DNA of 64,000 nt, from the NCBI GenBank assembly GCA_034769895.1, contig CM068370.1, forward strand, positions 38,095,031 to 38,159,030, written 5' to 3'. Every line of letters starts with the position of its first letter. Within the stretch, counting starts at the first letter, position 1. The position numbers and the translations under genes are program-made. The notes under the pieces are model-generated. The model did no database searches. It worked only from the letters and a program-made list of their open reading frames with translations, and had not been told where the DNA came from. The DNA is from Magicicada septendecula. Its lineage: Eukaryota; Arthropoda; Insecta; Hemiptera; Cicadidae. This document shows, piece after piece, positions 23,801 through 35,753 of this stretch.

Positions 23801-25674
23801 TTCGGTAAAACTCTCGCCTCCACTATTTTTTTTTGTCAGACGTTATTCTTTTTTGTGTAATAATTATCACTTATTATATAATAATTAAATTATAACAACC
23901 GGGCGACAAATTTTGTAACACAGCAAGAGTAGCTTTTCTGGTTAGAAGCGAACAGCCGGCCAGTCTTAACGGCTAACTGTAATAAAATAAAAAATGTTAT
24001 TATTTTACACTCGATGCATATAATTTTTTCACTCTAATTACTGTTGATAAGTAGCGTACTGTGCGTACGTTCTCGCGGTTATTAACAATAGCACGGCCCG
24101 TTACTGCAGCGGCAGCGTTGTTCTGCTTAAAACAACTTTTTCTTTTTTAAATTTTAATTAGAATATAATTTACATCAACTCAGCTGTCCCATGACAGTGT
24201 GTACTAATTTGCAACGACTCTGCTCGCGCCAACGCGTTTTGCGTTACGGCGAACGCAAACAAAAGTTCATTCTTCTCAGCGACCGTCGGCGTCGTTGCAT
24301 TGTTTGGAATATTGCGCGTTGCGGAAAGTGGCATACATACCTACCGTTTTTAATGTTTTCACAGATCTGATGATAATCAGCCAGTGATAGACATCTGACG
24401 TCGTTGGGGCCGACATCGTTATCAGCCGTCGTATCGCATTAAAAACGCTGCTCCGTTTGGGGCGTGTTTCACAAACGAATCGGCCTGACATTAATTCCGA
24501 GCGCGTAATGTTGGCACTCGCAACGCGTTACGTAATTTATATGCTTGCGCGTAATTGTGTGCGTATTCCAGCTAAGATAAATTACTTTTTATTGTTATAA
24601 GAGGCACCACCGTTGTAAGTGTGTACCTGTTCCTGTTGCTGCTCGGCAGTGGGCAATAATTTTCGAGCGACCTTCACGATTTCGCCCACGCGAACGTTAC
24701 AAAATTTCACTCGCTGCTCTATACCTTCCTTCTATTATATGTAGGAAAGAAATAAAATATTACCCTAGAAATTGCAATACCGTTTCTACTTGCCCGGTTG
24801 TGTTGTTGGTCAACAGAGCGTATACCTTTACCAGGGAAAAGTTATTTCTTCTTGCTCAAGTCCTCGTTCTTGTTATATCCTACTCGACGTTTTCTCATTT
24901 TTTCCTAAACATAATAAAAGGTGTGTCTCGCTTTTGTGCCTTTATCGTGAACTGGCAATACGTACTCGCTTAGTTAAGCTCCAAGCATTCTAGAGGATGT
25001 CCACAACCTACATAATCACCACCACCACCATTATCATAAATACCGATCCGTATCTTAAGATTTCTCCTTCTGGTTGCCAGTATTCGTTCTGTTCTGGGTT
25101 ATACTGTTCTCCTTCCTGGAGTTTCCTTTTGAACATGGCCTTGTTCGTCACAGTCATCCCTGTTACTGTGTCATTACTTCTTTTTGGTTCCTCTGATACG
25201 CGTCGGATTAAATAAGATCGATTAGTTACTTAAATTTGATTGCAGATTACTTGTTGCTGATTAGCTTTTTTTTTTTTAAGATTTGCTGCTTTCGAAAATT
25301 TACACACAGTGCCGATCTCTTGTGGTGCCCAATCTGTTTCGTATTGATCGGGGCAAACATCTGCCACCATTCAGTTAATGTACTGAGGTTTCTCAAGGTA
25401 GTTTGTCACTACTTACCCGAACCAGATATTCAACCCAGTTTTTTCAACTAGACGTGAATGTTACTACTCCTCTAGAGTCTATATGATCATGTTGACCTTC
25501 ATGCGAAGGAGAGTGAAATCCGCGCACCAAAATAACTATAATAATGCCTATCGTACTTATGAAAGAAAACAATGTTAACGCACGATTTTAAGTTCTAAGC
25601 CCGTCTAGAGTTTAGGATTATCAAAGACTTTATTACAACAGAACTTCATCTTGTTATTTGAATTAGCAGTCTCT
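23801..25674. other. No gene seen; CpG-rich segment about 24.05-24.56 kb
   Basis: Within otherwise AT-rich DNA the segment 24050-24560 has many CpG dinucleotides (GCGTACGTTCTCGCGG, CGCGCCAACGCGTTTTGCG). This could be a promoter or an unmethylated first exon, but no ORF or TATA/Inr arrangement could be fixed. The rest is unassigned. Confidence 0.35.
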
Positions 25675-25902
25675 GTAATTCCAACTTTGCCGTTCTTACT
25701 TGCAAACTGCTACCTGTCATGCTGCGGACGAGGCCTTTCAGTGTCTCCACCATTATTAAATCCTAAACCACGACCGAAGTGGTGGATAATGGTGGAAACA
25801 TTGATAACCACATGGAATGGTGGATAACCAAACGACTTGATACTGGTGGAGACACTGAAAGGGTTCGTGCGGAGCAGTAAGCACGACAAAGTTGGAATTA
25901 CA
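25675..25902. repeat. Imperfect foldback (inverted repeat)
   Basis: Left arm 25675-25755 and right arm 25841-25902 are reverse complements (GTAATTCCAACTTTGCCG, and CCTTTCAGTGTCTCCACCA), with a 24-base interruption in the left arm and a smaller nested palindrome (CCACCATTAT) in the loop. No hammerhead-like motif and no coding remnant. The 144-codon minus-strand frame across it is probably chance. Confidence 0.65.
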
Positions 25903-26201
25903 GTAGAACTGCTGGCAATCTTCCTCTGTCTGCCCCAGCAGTAATCCTTTGCCAGATGACACTCCTGGTGGGTGGAGACCGTGAACACATTTCTCCCACG
26001 GGGACTGGAACCAGAGCATTTGATGTTCAATGTTATGAAACGATTTGAAGTTAATAAAATGGCATTACCACATGGAATCCTGTCTCCGTCTGTCAGACGT
26101 GGCTTGTGTGTTGTCTGATACAAAAAAAAACACCTTGTGGACACCGTTTCTCGTGCCCTTATTATACAAGTTATTTGCCTTTAATCTAAAGTGCACACAT
26201 A

Positions 26202-27138
26202 CGAGGTCTGTAAATTAAGTAATGAGACTAATTCAATTCAGTAAACCTTTTTTTTTAGAGTCAAACTATATAAAGACTGTTTCGCCTTTAAAACAGTTCT
26301 CTTGGGAATCGACACAGCCCTTTAGATGGTTTTTCGACTCTGTATAGCAGTGCTGGAACTCAGAAACTGGATTCTCCTTCAACTGGTCGGTTACATTTAT
26401 TTTAATGGTGTGTATCGTCCCAAAATAGTGTTCTTTGAGATGTTTCTTTCAATCTTGGGAAGAGAAAGTAGTCACAGGGACTTAAGTGAGATGAATAAGG
26501 AGGCTGAGGAACAATAGAAATATTTTTCTTAGCCAAAAACTCATTAACCGAGAGTGCTGTGTGACAAGGTGCATTGTCATGGTGCCGCATCCAGATGTTC
26601 ACGATGGCTGGTCTCACGCGGCCAACTATTTACAGCAGTCTTTCAAGAATTTCTCGGTGAACATGTTGATTTACAGTGTGTTCTGTAGGCAAAAACTCCT
26701 TATGGATAATACCATTACTATCAAAGAAACAAATGAACAAGTGTTGACGGTCTTGCAGAGCGTGGATCATCCTTAATTGATTCCCGGCCATCTGAAAATG
26801 CTTTAAACCATCTTAAAGGCTGTGCTCTTGACAAAACTTCATCTCTATACGCCTTTGTCAATTTTGTAAAAGTCTCAGTAGCATTGTGCCCGAGTTTAAC
26901 ACAAAACTTGATTGCAAACAACGTTGCTCGTAATCGATGTCACAGATTTTTATAACGCACAACAAAAACTAACTTCATAAAAAGTCTGTTTACATTTCGC
27001 GTGGCAACAATAGACAATAAATATTAATACTCAATATCAATCAGCTGTCTATCTAACCATCTGTGTTAATGGAAACCTTACAGTGTTGCCATATTGACTG
27101 CTACATGATTAGTCTCATTACTTAATTTACAGAACTCG
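26202..27138 (-). mobile_element. Mariner element, internally deleted
   Basis: Perfect-looking terminal inverted repeats of about 31 bp (CGAGGTCTGTAAATTAAGTA at the left; CGAGTTCTGTAAATTAAGTA reading in from the right) with TA duplications at 26200-26201 and 27139-27140. At 937 bp it is about 0.3 kb shorter than full-length mariners; the missing part removes the first catalytic segment. Confidence 0.95.
26402..26921 (-). pseudogene. Mariner transposase, deleted
   Basis: The N-terminus (26921 down to 26721) gives FCVKLGHNATETFTKLTKAY, LRWFKAFSDGRESIKDDPRS and RPSTLV, the helix-turn-helix DNA-binding part. The frame then jumps to FFDSNGIIHKEFLPTEHTVN, HVHREILERLL, stop, VRPAIV, HHDNAPCHTALSVNEFL, PQPPYSSHLSPCDYFLFPRL. 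HHDNAPCH and the D of LSPCDYFL are the second and third acidic residues of the D,D34D triad; the first (GDETW region) is lost in the internal deletion. One further stop and a frame change. It cannot be active. Product family: cut-and-paste transposase of the mariner group. Confidence 0.93.
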
Positions 27139-27370
27139 TATTTATCAAAAGCGGGCGCTGAAAGGACGTGGGACGCGTCGCTGGTCCTAAGGGTCAGCAG
27201 GAGCGTTGACGTACAAGCGGGTAAAATTGACAAATGACATTGAAAAAATGACCAAAATTTTGGTCGCCTAAAACACTTTGAACAAAAGTATTTTACAGCT
27301 AATTTAGTAAGAAAAGATTACCCTTTTACTATTTCATTTCTCTATGATTACGGTGATATCGTGTGCCTCG

Positions 27371-27560
27371 CGGTACCAGAATAGTTTTACTGGTTCAGTA
27401 AAACTTTCGATCGTATAACACTGAAAATGCCCTTCAATGGTGGGGGCCGAAACGTCTGTTGTAAGTTACGTGATTAGACCGCGGCCTAATAGCTCGGCAA
27501 GGAATAATGACTTTTCAGAGTTCACTCCGGCCGTGAGAGGCTAACACGTCGATTATTGGT
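27371..27560 (+). mobile_element. Element G, single arm with hammerhead-like motif
   Basis: CTGAAAA (27421), T, stem GCCC with GGGC, then GAAACGTCTG (27449). It begins at a small palindrome (TTTTACTGGTTCAGTAAAAC) and ends in CTCCGGCCGTGAGAGGCT, a tail also found in elements E (54.06 kb) and F (44.27 kb). Only one arm is present. Boundaries are approximate. Confidence 0.5.
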
Positions 27561-27781
27561 TTTGGTAACTTTTCTAAGCTTGAAAGAAATCGTTCCCCTT
27601 TTTGTGCAACAGCGAACTTGGATGACTCAGCCTATTATCATTACACAGGTTCGACCAGATGTTAAATATTCCTTCTAGAGATAAATATACACCATTAGAA
27701 AAACATTGTCTTCTTGTATTATATCTCTTGTTACTGTTAATCAAGATTCACTTAAGGCACTACAAAAAGTAGACATTCTCT

Positions 27782-28600
27782 CTCCTACGTTAGCAGCCCA
27801 TAGGCTGGTTGGCAGCAGCTCGCCATTCTTCACGCGTCTCTGCTTTTCTTTTCAACTCACAATATGATGTGCAGTTCATATCGACCATAAGCTGTTTCTT
27901 GTAGTCTAAACGAGTTCTTCCTCTGTGATTCTTCCCTTGAATTGTTCCTTATATTATTCTCTTAACCAACCCATTGTGTCGTAGTATATGCCCTATAAAC
28001 TTAGCTCTTCTGCCTTTTAAATTTCGTAGAAAGCTCTTCTCCTCCTGAGCTCTTCTAAAGACTTCCTCATTCGTTATCTTCTCCCTCCGTCTTATCTTGA
28101 ATATTCTTCTGTAGCACCAGGTCTCAAATGCTTGGAGTCGTTTCTTGTCACTTTCTCCAATTGTCCAAGATTCACTCAAGTATAGGGCAACACTCCACAC
28201 GTATGTCTTTACTAGATTCTTCCTTATTTTGAGGCTGATAGTGTTTGAAGTGAAGAGGTTTTTCTGTTTGTTGAAAGCAATTTGAGCCCGGTTAATTCTG
28301 CTTATAATTTCCTTACTGCTACGTCCATCATTTGTGATTTTACTTCCTAGATAGTTATATTCTTTAACTCCCTGGAGAACATTAGAGTTATTCTGACTTG
28401 ATCTTCTTCCTTCCGACTACAGACTAGGACTTTGGTCTTTCATTCATTTATTTTCATATTGAATTCATTCTTCATTAATTGATCCATTGTGTCAAGAATC
28501 TTTTGTAGAACTTTGTTGGTCTCTGCAGCCACTGCTATGTCATCTGCGAACCTAAGCATCTCCACTTTTCCCCGTGTATGTTTACTCCGAGATGGGTAAA
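27782..28600 (-). pseudogene. LINE family F, RT catalytic motif to C-terminus
   Basis: Minus strand from about 28600: EMLRFADDIAVAAETNK (FADD, the RT catalytic motif C, at 28550-28539), VLQKILDTMDQLMKNEFN, then WSVALYLSESWTIGESDKKR, LQAFETWCYRRIFKIRR, TNEEVFRRAQEEKSFLRNLK, RRAKFIGHILRHNGLVKRII and, in another frame, EEWRAAANQP at the end. Non-LTR retrotransposon, 5' truncated inside RT, a few frame breaks. Clade uncertain. Confidence 0.88.
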
Positions 28601-29434
28601 AGGTGAAAAATATTAACCAAAGCCAGAAAATAAGTGAACACTCGTGAAACGTGGAGACATGGAGGTTCTAAGAAAAATATCACAGCACACTAATCAAATG
28701 TCTACTGTTAAAGAAAGCAAATGAGAACCACGATTCGAATTATGACACGTATATATGATACTCACGCGCTACACAAATGCCAGAAAATACACTTTAGTAA
28801 TTTTCGTTAATGACGGTATATTGTTTTCACTTGATGCCGGTGTAAATGTGGAACTTGCTTCGGTGAAATGTCATCTGGCGAAACGAAATAGTCGGTCAGT
28901 GGTATGTTAGAAAAATTGCCCAAGTGTACTACACGAAAAAAGAAAGAAATGACATTTCCTTAATGTTTCGAAAAGAAATATTAAATTACATTCTGGGAAG
29001 TTTTTTATTTCTTTTTTCTTTTTTTTTTTTGTTTGGTTAGTGCGCGCACAACCACAAAAAGTAATTACTGTATCTGAAGCTGGCTGGCTAGTCGTCGCGC
29101 TACTGCCGCCATTACTAAGTAACCCGCGCGATACACGTTTTCTAAATTACATATAATTTTATAATTACATTGTGTGTGTGTTTTCTCCTTTCTTTTGGCC
29201 GATACCGGGCGGGAGATCCTTAACCCGATATTTATACTAAGTTAAGTTTGACTGCTACCAGAAAAAAAATGTATAAAAACACATTTTTGCCCTCACACGC
29301 ATTGTGTAGCGGTGACGTTGGAAGACCTCCCTTAATCTGTTTTTAAACGAAGTGATTATTCTAATTAATTTACCGCGAGTACTTCCGCAGACAGTGAGTT
29401 ACAGCTATCGCGTTGAACTTGTTTTCTCCACGCT
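28601..29434. other. No gene seen
   Basis: Unassigned AT-rich sequence with a poly-T tract near 29020. Confidence 0.35.
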
Positions 29435-29836
29435 CAGTAGCGCATCTAGAATTTGACCCTGTGGTAGGGTCCGGGGTGGGACCGGCTTCTTACAAAAGAA
29501 AAAAAAACAGTTAAGACTAATCAACATTACTGATTTCAATCTTTAAATGAGGTGAAATTAATCCAACCAAAGTAGAACGGTAATAACACAATTAAATACG
29601 CGTTATTGAAACCATTGTTAACAAGACACTTACTGACTAATTTGATTTTCCTATATTTCATATTTCAAATGTATACGCTTATGCTGTTTAATTAACCTGT
29701 TTGTGTACTTAAAAAAGAGTTACTAGGTACTACATTACCGTACACAGCTGAAAAAATAATAAAATAGCATAAAAATTAACAGATTAACAAATTCGTCAAC
29801 TTTACTTGAGGGTCTGATCCCGTTCCTCGCCCCCTT
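29435..29836 (-). mobile_element. Non-autonomous hAT MITE, copy 4 (truncated)
   Basis: Left end CAGTAGCGCATCTAGAATTT; inner sequence matches the family in minus orientation. The distal end is missing: at about 29840 it gives way directly to a Penelope fragment. Confidence 0.8.
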
Positions 29837-29840
29837 GAAA

Positions 29841-30125
29841 AACTGGAAATTACAAACACACAAAAACACATAAAAAAGACATCCTAAACGAACAGACACA
29901 ATTTAAATCACACATATTATTCGAACATATCACACCGCACACACACAACATCGATCTTTCAAAAGACGGCGCCGTCGCCAAGAACAAGACGGACAGCGCT
30001 CCCAGTGGCAGACTCTGACGAAGCTTATAATAAGCGAAAATTGGTTCAGGCTATAAGGTAAAAATTTTACATTTTTACCAATAAAAAACTTTGTGTTTCG
30101 AGTCGGTAGTGTTATAGGCCTACTT
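29841..30125 (+). mobile_element. Penelope-like element fragment, family 1
   Basis: From AACTGGAAATTACAAACACA onward it parallels the 3' end of the GIY-YIG element at 43.9-44.2 kb (KNDILNE, FKSHILFEHITPHTHN-like), without an intact frame. It then has CTGACGA (30015), A, stem GCTTA with TAAGC, GAAAA, and the terminal AAAAAACTTTGTGTTTCGAG. 5' truncated into hAT MITE copy 4. Confidence 0.82.
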
Positions 30126-30990
30126 GTAATTATGTAATAAGTAATTATATTCACTCAAAAGAATTAGTGACCTACAATGTAGACGTTACAAAATAGTAAA
30201 TAGGAATATTTTACTGGAACGAGAGTACAAGAGATAAGGAAATTGGCGATTGCTCTGTTTTTACAATAGGAAGATGAATAACGTAGGCACACTAGGAATT
30301 AGAAAAGCTAATCTAGCGGCATAGAACGCATACAAACTCACGCGCGCATACTTGAAACGTCTATTACAAACAGATATACAATACCTATATATGTACGCTC
30401 GTATATATATACAAACAGGCGTTTTTCCGCATGTGACTGCCCATTCATTGATTGTCACGATTACGCCTTCATTAAAAGCATCGATTTTACTTCTCCGCTG
30501 CATCGTTCGTTACCGTTATTGTCTTCTGGAAATAATAATATCGTTATCTTATGTTATTATAATGCGGCCAACGATTTTATAACCCTATATTCAATAAACA
30601 CTTGTTGTCCGCAGTGCGTTGCTTTCTCTCCCCCGACCAACCCTGTCAACCTTGGACAACGTGCCAACTACTCGCACGACATTGTCCAGCCTACTACTTA
30701 ATCAGGCGAGAACACGCACGCACACACACGTCGTGTATATACAACGTGCGTGCGTGTGTACATATACACAACACGCACTTTATTGTACACACGGCCGGTA
30801 GCAGGCCACACCCTAAACCCAGCCCATCTGTCGTCGTCCCTGCGGCAGGAGCTCATTCGAAGCTCGGGACGCAGTACACGCATGCCCTTCGTCTCGCGCA
30901 GCCCCACTGGTCAGCTTTATTGTGTTTTAGTTTTTACAAAAAATTAGTTTTTAATACTGAAATTATTCCTTTTAAACGCAAAGAATACGT
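30126..30990. other. No gene seen
   Basis: Unassigned, with alternating purine-pyrimidine stretches (TATATATACA near 30410; CA/CG-rich 30715-30780). The 184-codon plus-strand frame 30602-31156 runs into the hAT element at 30991 and has no recognisable domain. Confidence 0.4.
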
Positions 30991-31778
30991 CAAGCCCGGA
31001 TTTCCCACTAGGCACGGCCTAGGGGCGGCAGGCTCAGGGGGGCGGCACGAGGTGAAAATTTATTTGTTAAAATTTCATGTTTCCGGTTTTTTAATTACAG
31101 TATTTATATTGGGCACATGCATTGTGGCCAAATTGAAGAAAATGGTTTTGAAATAACCTTTAATTATATCATTGAATAAGACGGTATTGACACTGGGCCT
31201 ATCAATAGCGGTGGTCGGAGCTGAGCACGGTCGTATATACAGGTCTGGGCAATCCGTTGAAATTCTAGTCCGCTTTTTTGCCGACTAAAATAGTTTGTTT
31301 CGATATCGCTTAGGGCGCCTCGATCTAGAAGTCAATCCCTACTGCGCCTTAATCCCTATCTTATTCAATCACTCTTAAATTATTTGCTCTATTTACCCAA
31401 TTTGCATTACTTTCATTAATTTTACTATGTTTGATGATAAAACCAAACCATCTAGGTCTATAAATAAACCTATAAAAAGAAAGTAGGCCTACGTATATTA
31501 CTTGTTACAAAACTAATCTATGTGTTACTAAAGTGTACACGTAAATAAGTATTAATAAAAGTTAAAAAAAAAGTTGTTTTCACAATTCCATCATATTTTC
31601 CTTTTAGATTTAAGATCAAACGAGATACTCTATTTGTAATAGAGATAGTTGAAATGACTATTTTCAGCAACTTTTTTCAGCAGTCAAGGAGAATTAAATA
31701 TATGCTATAGAAGTTACTTGTTGGGGGGGGGGCTAACAATAGTGCCTAGGGGCGACAGGCCACCTAAATCCGGGCCTG
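30991..31778. mobile_element. hAT-type non-autonomous element
   Basis: Terminal inverted repeats: left CAAGCCCGGATTTCCCACTA, right end reversed CAGGCCCGGATTTAGGTGG, with shared subterminal CCTAGGGGCGGCAG / CTGTCGCCCCTAGG. Flanked by a perfect 8-bp duplication GAATACGT (30983-30990 and 31779-31786). 788 bp, no transposase remnant. Confidence 0.95.
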
Positions 31779-31786
31779 GAATACGT

Positions 31787-32173
31787 AAGATAAAACATAC
31801 AATAAATGGTGAAATTCACGATATTAACTGATGACTCGTTGGGCACTTGGTGAAACATATTAATACAAAGATTTTTAAAAGGGCACAGCTGATTCCATGA
31901 CGCAACTAAGAGTGCGATAGAACGCTCCTACTGGAGCGTTGCGAAACCTTTGCAACCACCGAGATCACGTATGAAGCATTAGGGCACTATGAAGAGTAAC
32001 GGACGTCATTCCGCATGTTTGTGTAGTAAAGTAAGCTCTGACAATTACTCTTGAAGTTGCAATCGGCGTACAACTACAAGCCTGAGCGCCTCATTTGAAT
32101 TGTAGGTGAGCAATGCCGCATAGAAACTAATGCATTTTCCGTTTAAATTGACGACACTTTCAACTGTTTAAAG
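31787..32173. other. No gene seen
   Basis: Unassigned. Confidence 0.35.
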
Positions 32174-32312
32174 TTTCCTCCTCCTCTTCCTCCTCCTCCT
32201 CCTTCTTCATCATCTGCTTCTCCTTCTCCTTCTCCTTCTCCTTCTCCTTCTCCTCCTTCTTCTTCTTCTTCTTCTTCTTCTTCTTCTTCTTCTTCTTCTT
32301 CTTCTTCTTCTT
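32174..32312. repeat. TTC/TCC microsatellite, LINE tail
   Basis: About 140 bp of TCC then (TTCTCC)n then pure TTC, directly next to a minus-strand LINE C-terminus. The Glu-rich minus-strand frame is the LINE end running into its own GAA tail. Confidence 0.93.
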
Positions 32313-32435
32313 CAAAGATTAGGTTATATAAACCTGTTCCGACACCCATCTCCGACGCCCTCGGACGACCCACGTCTCTTCTACGAATGGCTTTATAGTT
32401 CCAGTCCTTATTCCGAAGCTGCTTTGGGTACTGTA
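32313..32435 (-). pseudogene. LINE C-terminal fragment
   Basis: Minus strand: PKQLRNKDWNYKAIRRRDVG, RPRASEMGVGTGLYNL, then Glu codons of the microsatellite. The RRDVGRPR element and position match LINE C-termini (compare NYKPRGRRGVGRPRK of family A). Only about 35 codons remain. Confidence 0.6.
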
Positions 32436-33185
32436 AGTATTATAAAGTTTTACACTAACAGGTTACTGGCCTGTTGCACAAACCCCCTACCAGGAGGACC
32501 AGAGACTCTTCTGTCAGAGTTACCATACCTTAGCCGAAAGGCCCCTGCTTTGTGGCGCAGGAGATTGGCCTTCACCCTTCTCTTTCTGAAATAGGATTTG
32601 GTGGCTTTGTATCAGTTATTCTGATACCGAACGTTTTTTAGTATTTCCAGTGCTCACCTTTCGGCACCAGTGAGCACTCCAAGATCCTAAGCCACCCAAA
32701 TTTAAGAAGATAGAATAAAGGAAGATACCCTAGCCCTCGAGTACTCTAATACCGTCGGGGTCAGAAATGAACAAGAGTCAGTCAAGAGAGACTAGACAGA
32801 AAAGACTAAAGCAAGAGATCTCACCCAAGACAAGTTGAAGCAAAGTGAGATTCCAGCTAGGGCACATCGGGATTGCAAAACCCGTATCCACAATATGTGG
32901 ACCCCTGATGTTACTATTTTACAGTTTAGTTACTTCATATTGGTGCTTGTGCAACGCTGCAATCGTAAGACCAATCGCAACTGCATGAAGTGAAACGCTG
33001 AAATACGGGAGGAGTTCATTGTTGAAAACTTGCAAGAGATGACCAGTAGTTTTATCACGTGAGACGGATGCATCGACAAGATATAAAATATAGCTTTTTT
33101 TTTTAATTCGGTGTCAAAACGTCCTACGACGTTGTCCGAAGCCCAACATCCATTGTTGTCTGACGTAGCAGTTTTCATCGTTTAG
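32436..33185. other. No gene seen
   Basis: The stretch 32500-32920 is unusually even in composition and has no stop-free frame of note. It may belong to a further repeat family, but no second copy lies in this window. Confidence 0.35.
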
Positions 33186-33735
33186 TCCTCTATCACTAAG
33201 TGATCTTCTTATGCCCTCTATCCATATTTTCTTGGGTCTTCCTTCTTTCTGTGCTTTCGAGGTATCCATCTCATTGTTTCCTTTGATAGTCTGTCTTGTC
33301 CCATTCTTTGTACGTATCTGTACCAGTTAGTTGTTATTCTTCAATGCAGTCGATGATTGTCTTTTGTACGCCCATTTCTTCTTCGATCGTTTCATTTCGT
33401 ATTCGCTCTAGCCTTGAAGTTCTAGCAGTTCGTCTCAAAGCATCCATTTCTGTAGCTTCTAATTTTTTTTTTTTACCTGTTCCTTCATTCGCCATGTTTG
33501 GATCCGTACATCAACGTGCTTTTAACCATAGTATCCTATATTCTTTTCTTCCTTTCTTTTCCAATTTCTGTGCTCCACAGAATCCCATTCACTGATCTAA
33601 TTATTTGTTTTTCTTTGTTTATTCTTGATTTTATTTCAACATTGTCCGTTCCTTCTTCATTATAGTTTATTCCTAAGTAACTGTAGGTATTGCACTTAAT
33701 TTTAAACGTTCGTTGTTTTCTAGGATTAAGTCTGT
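33186..33735 (-). pseudogene. LINE family G, RT C-terminal relic
   Basis: Minus strand: NTYSYLGINYNEEGTDNVEI, KSRINKEKQIIRSVNGILWS, GKERKKRI, stop, DTMVKSTLMYGSKHGE, later RTIIDCIEE and QENMDRGHKK-like segments. This is the YLG...LxYGxETW region after the RT core. Distinct from families A-F. 5' truncated with several stops. Confidence 0.75.
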
Positions 33736-33971
33736 GTCGCGTAGCCCCATGGCGTACACGGCGTCCAATGGACGTACGTTATGTAGCAGACGAGAGAAAG
33801 AGTGAAAATGCGAATTTCCAGCGCCTATATTTAACTGGAACATATCGGCTAAAGGAAGAAACCTCAACAGAAAATCTGGGTCCTCGTGAAGGGGATTTTG
33901 ACAATGGGCTTGCTCCTCATATCAACATAAAAAATTTTTAAATGTAAAGAAAAGCCTAATACTAGTTTCGG

Positions 33972-34520
33972 GTCCTGGAACAAGTTGGCAATTTTGAATA
34001 CCTGGGCTACAGTGTGTCTTATAATACAAGCAACGACGTTGTGAATAAGTTGCATAAGTTCAACCTTATATGCGGGATCATTAGGCGAACCCTTAAGTTA
34101 GCAAGTAAAGAGACACGCCTAAAATTCTACAAGGTGATGGCCCTTCTCACACTTCTTTATGGGTCTGAGAATTGGACTTTAACGAAAGCCAAGGCCAGTC
34201 GCATCCAAGCGGCTGAAATGAGATTTCTCAGGCAGGTTATACTCCTCATGATCATAGAAGAAACACAGATATACGGCAGGAACTGAATATTATGAGTATA
34301 CTCGACAGCATTGCCCAGTATCGGCTGAATTGGTGGGAACATCTTTGCCGAATGGATGACTGCCGCATCCCCAAACAACTCTGGAACTATAAGCCGAGGA
34401 GACGGGGAGGTGTGGGACGTCCGAGGAAGCGCTGGAGTGACCAGCTATAATTTTTGCTTGTTTGAGACCGGAACAAACCATCCTTGGTTTAATCCTTGAA
34501 GATGATGATGATGATGATGA
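33972..34520 (+). pseudogene. LINE family A, copy 4
   Basis: VLEQVGNFEYLGYSVSYNTS, KLHKFNLICGIIRRTL, LLTLLYGSENWTL, RIQAAEMRFLRQV (frame break), LNIMSILDSIAQYRLNWW, then RRGGVGRPRKRWSDQL and a (GAT)n tail at 34499-34520. One of the better preserved copies of this family, lacking the RT core. Confidence 0.9.
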
Positions 34521-35753
34521 CTAACCTCGGACGAAAGGACGGTCTAAATGGAAGACGACAAAAGATAGAAGCTTGGTGGATACTAATAAGCGGTTGAGAG
34601 ATTAAACTTTCGGTCAGAGTTGCGCTGCGCCACTACATAACCACTTAGTGGACAAATACAGGACTGCGGAAAAAAAGAAGATGAAGAAGAAGCAGGAGAA
34701 GAATTCTCTACACAGTTGCTAGTTGACGCGTATCGCAGGTCGGGTAATGACAGTTTCCGATACCACATGCAGGTTTAATGTGTACACGGTAGCTGTAATG
34801 GCGGTGGGCACTCCGGGTGTTGCAGACAGCAGCGTCGTAATATGCTTGGCCATTATCCAGCCGCTGGCCGGCAGATTTCCAGCTTTTACAATTGCTTTCG
34901 TGTCGGGTTTTTATTTATTTTTTTTTTCAATAGTTTTTATTTTCCACTGTATTCCGTTTGGTCAGTATCGAGTTAATTGCAGGCGACTCTGAGGTCTGTC
35001 ACCTTTTACTCCAGATTTTACAGTTCACCGAGGTCTGCCATTTAAGTTGGAACGTAAATGATTTCTTTTTTTTTAATAACAAACAGAGTAATAGAATTTA
35101 TTTTATTGTTTTCGTGCAACGCATCGACCGTGGTAATTCAATGTTACTTAGTATAAGCTACCGCGGTATGACACGCCCCTTAAATGTACTGCCCAGTGAT
35201 TTGTGCGTAAAAAAGCGTTTGGAAAGTGTTCCGAGGAGAAAGTTCGATTTACGTTTTGAAAACCAATCGCAGCCCATACACAAATAACATTTTATCGGTC
35301 ATATAGTTTTTTTATGCATATTTGTTGGATACACATATAGTGGTGTGTGTAGATACATAGAGAGAAGGTAATAGCATTTTTTATGTAACCGCAGTACGTA
35401 AATAGCTTTCGAATAGTGAAATAGATACAGTAGTTGTTTCATACATTTTTTAAGATCTCGACTGATTGCAAAACTGATAGTGTAAATGAGTTTATTTGAA
35501 ATCGCTTCAGAAAGTAATGAGTAGATCATAAACAGTAAATAGTATTCTATATTAATGTTTGTAAAATTACACTGGATTTTCTCTTTAAGATTGTTAAAAC
35601 TTTCACAGACAATAATGTTTTTATTAATTACATCAGAAAATTATAAAAATTCATCAGTGAGGTTACACTGACAAAAAGTTTCTATCACCGAAATTCCATG
35701 CGTCCCCCTCCCCCCCCCGTCTCTAAGTGATTACGTGCAACAACACTATTTAC
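34521..35753. other. No gene seen
   Basis: Unassigned. Short open frames at 34723-35287 have no recognised domain. Confidence 0.35.

Noticed and set aside
25710-26144. 144-codon minus-strand ORF
   Set aside because: Covers the foldback at 25.7 kb; repetitive composition, no recognisable motif, competing overlapping frame.
30602-31156. 184-codon plus-strand ORF
   Set aside because: Runs across the left border of the hAT element at 30991 with its TSD, overlaps other frames on both strands, and has no domain.
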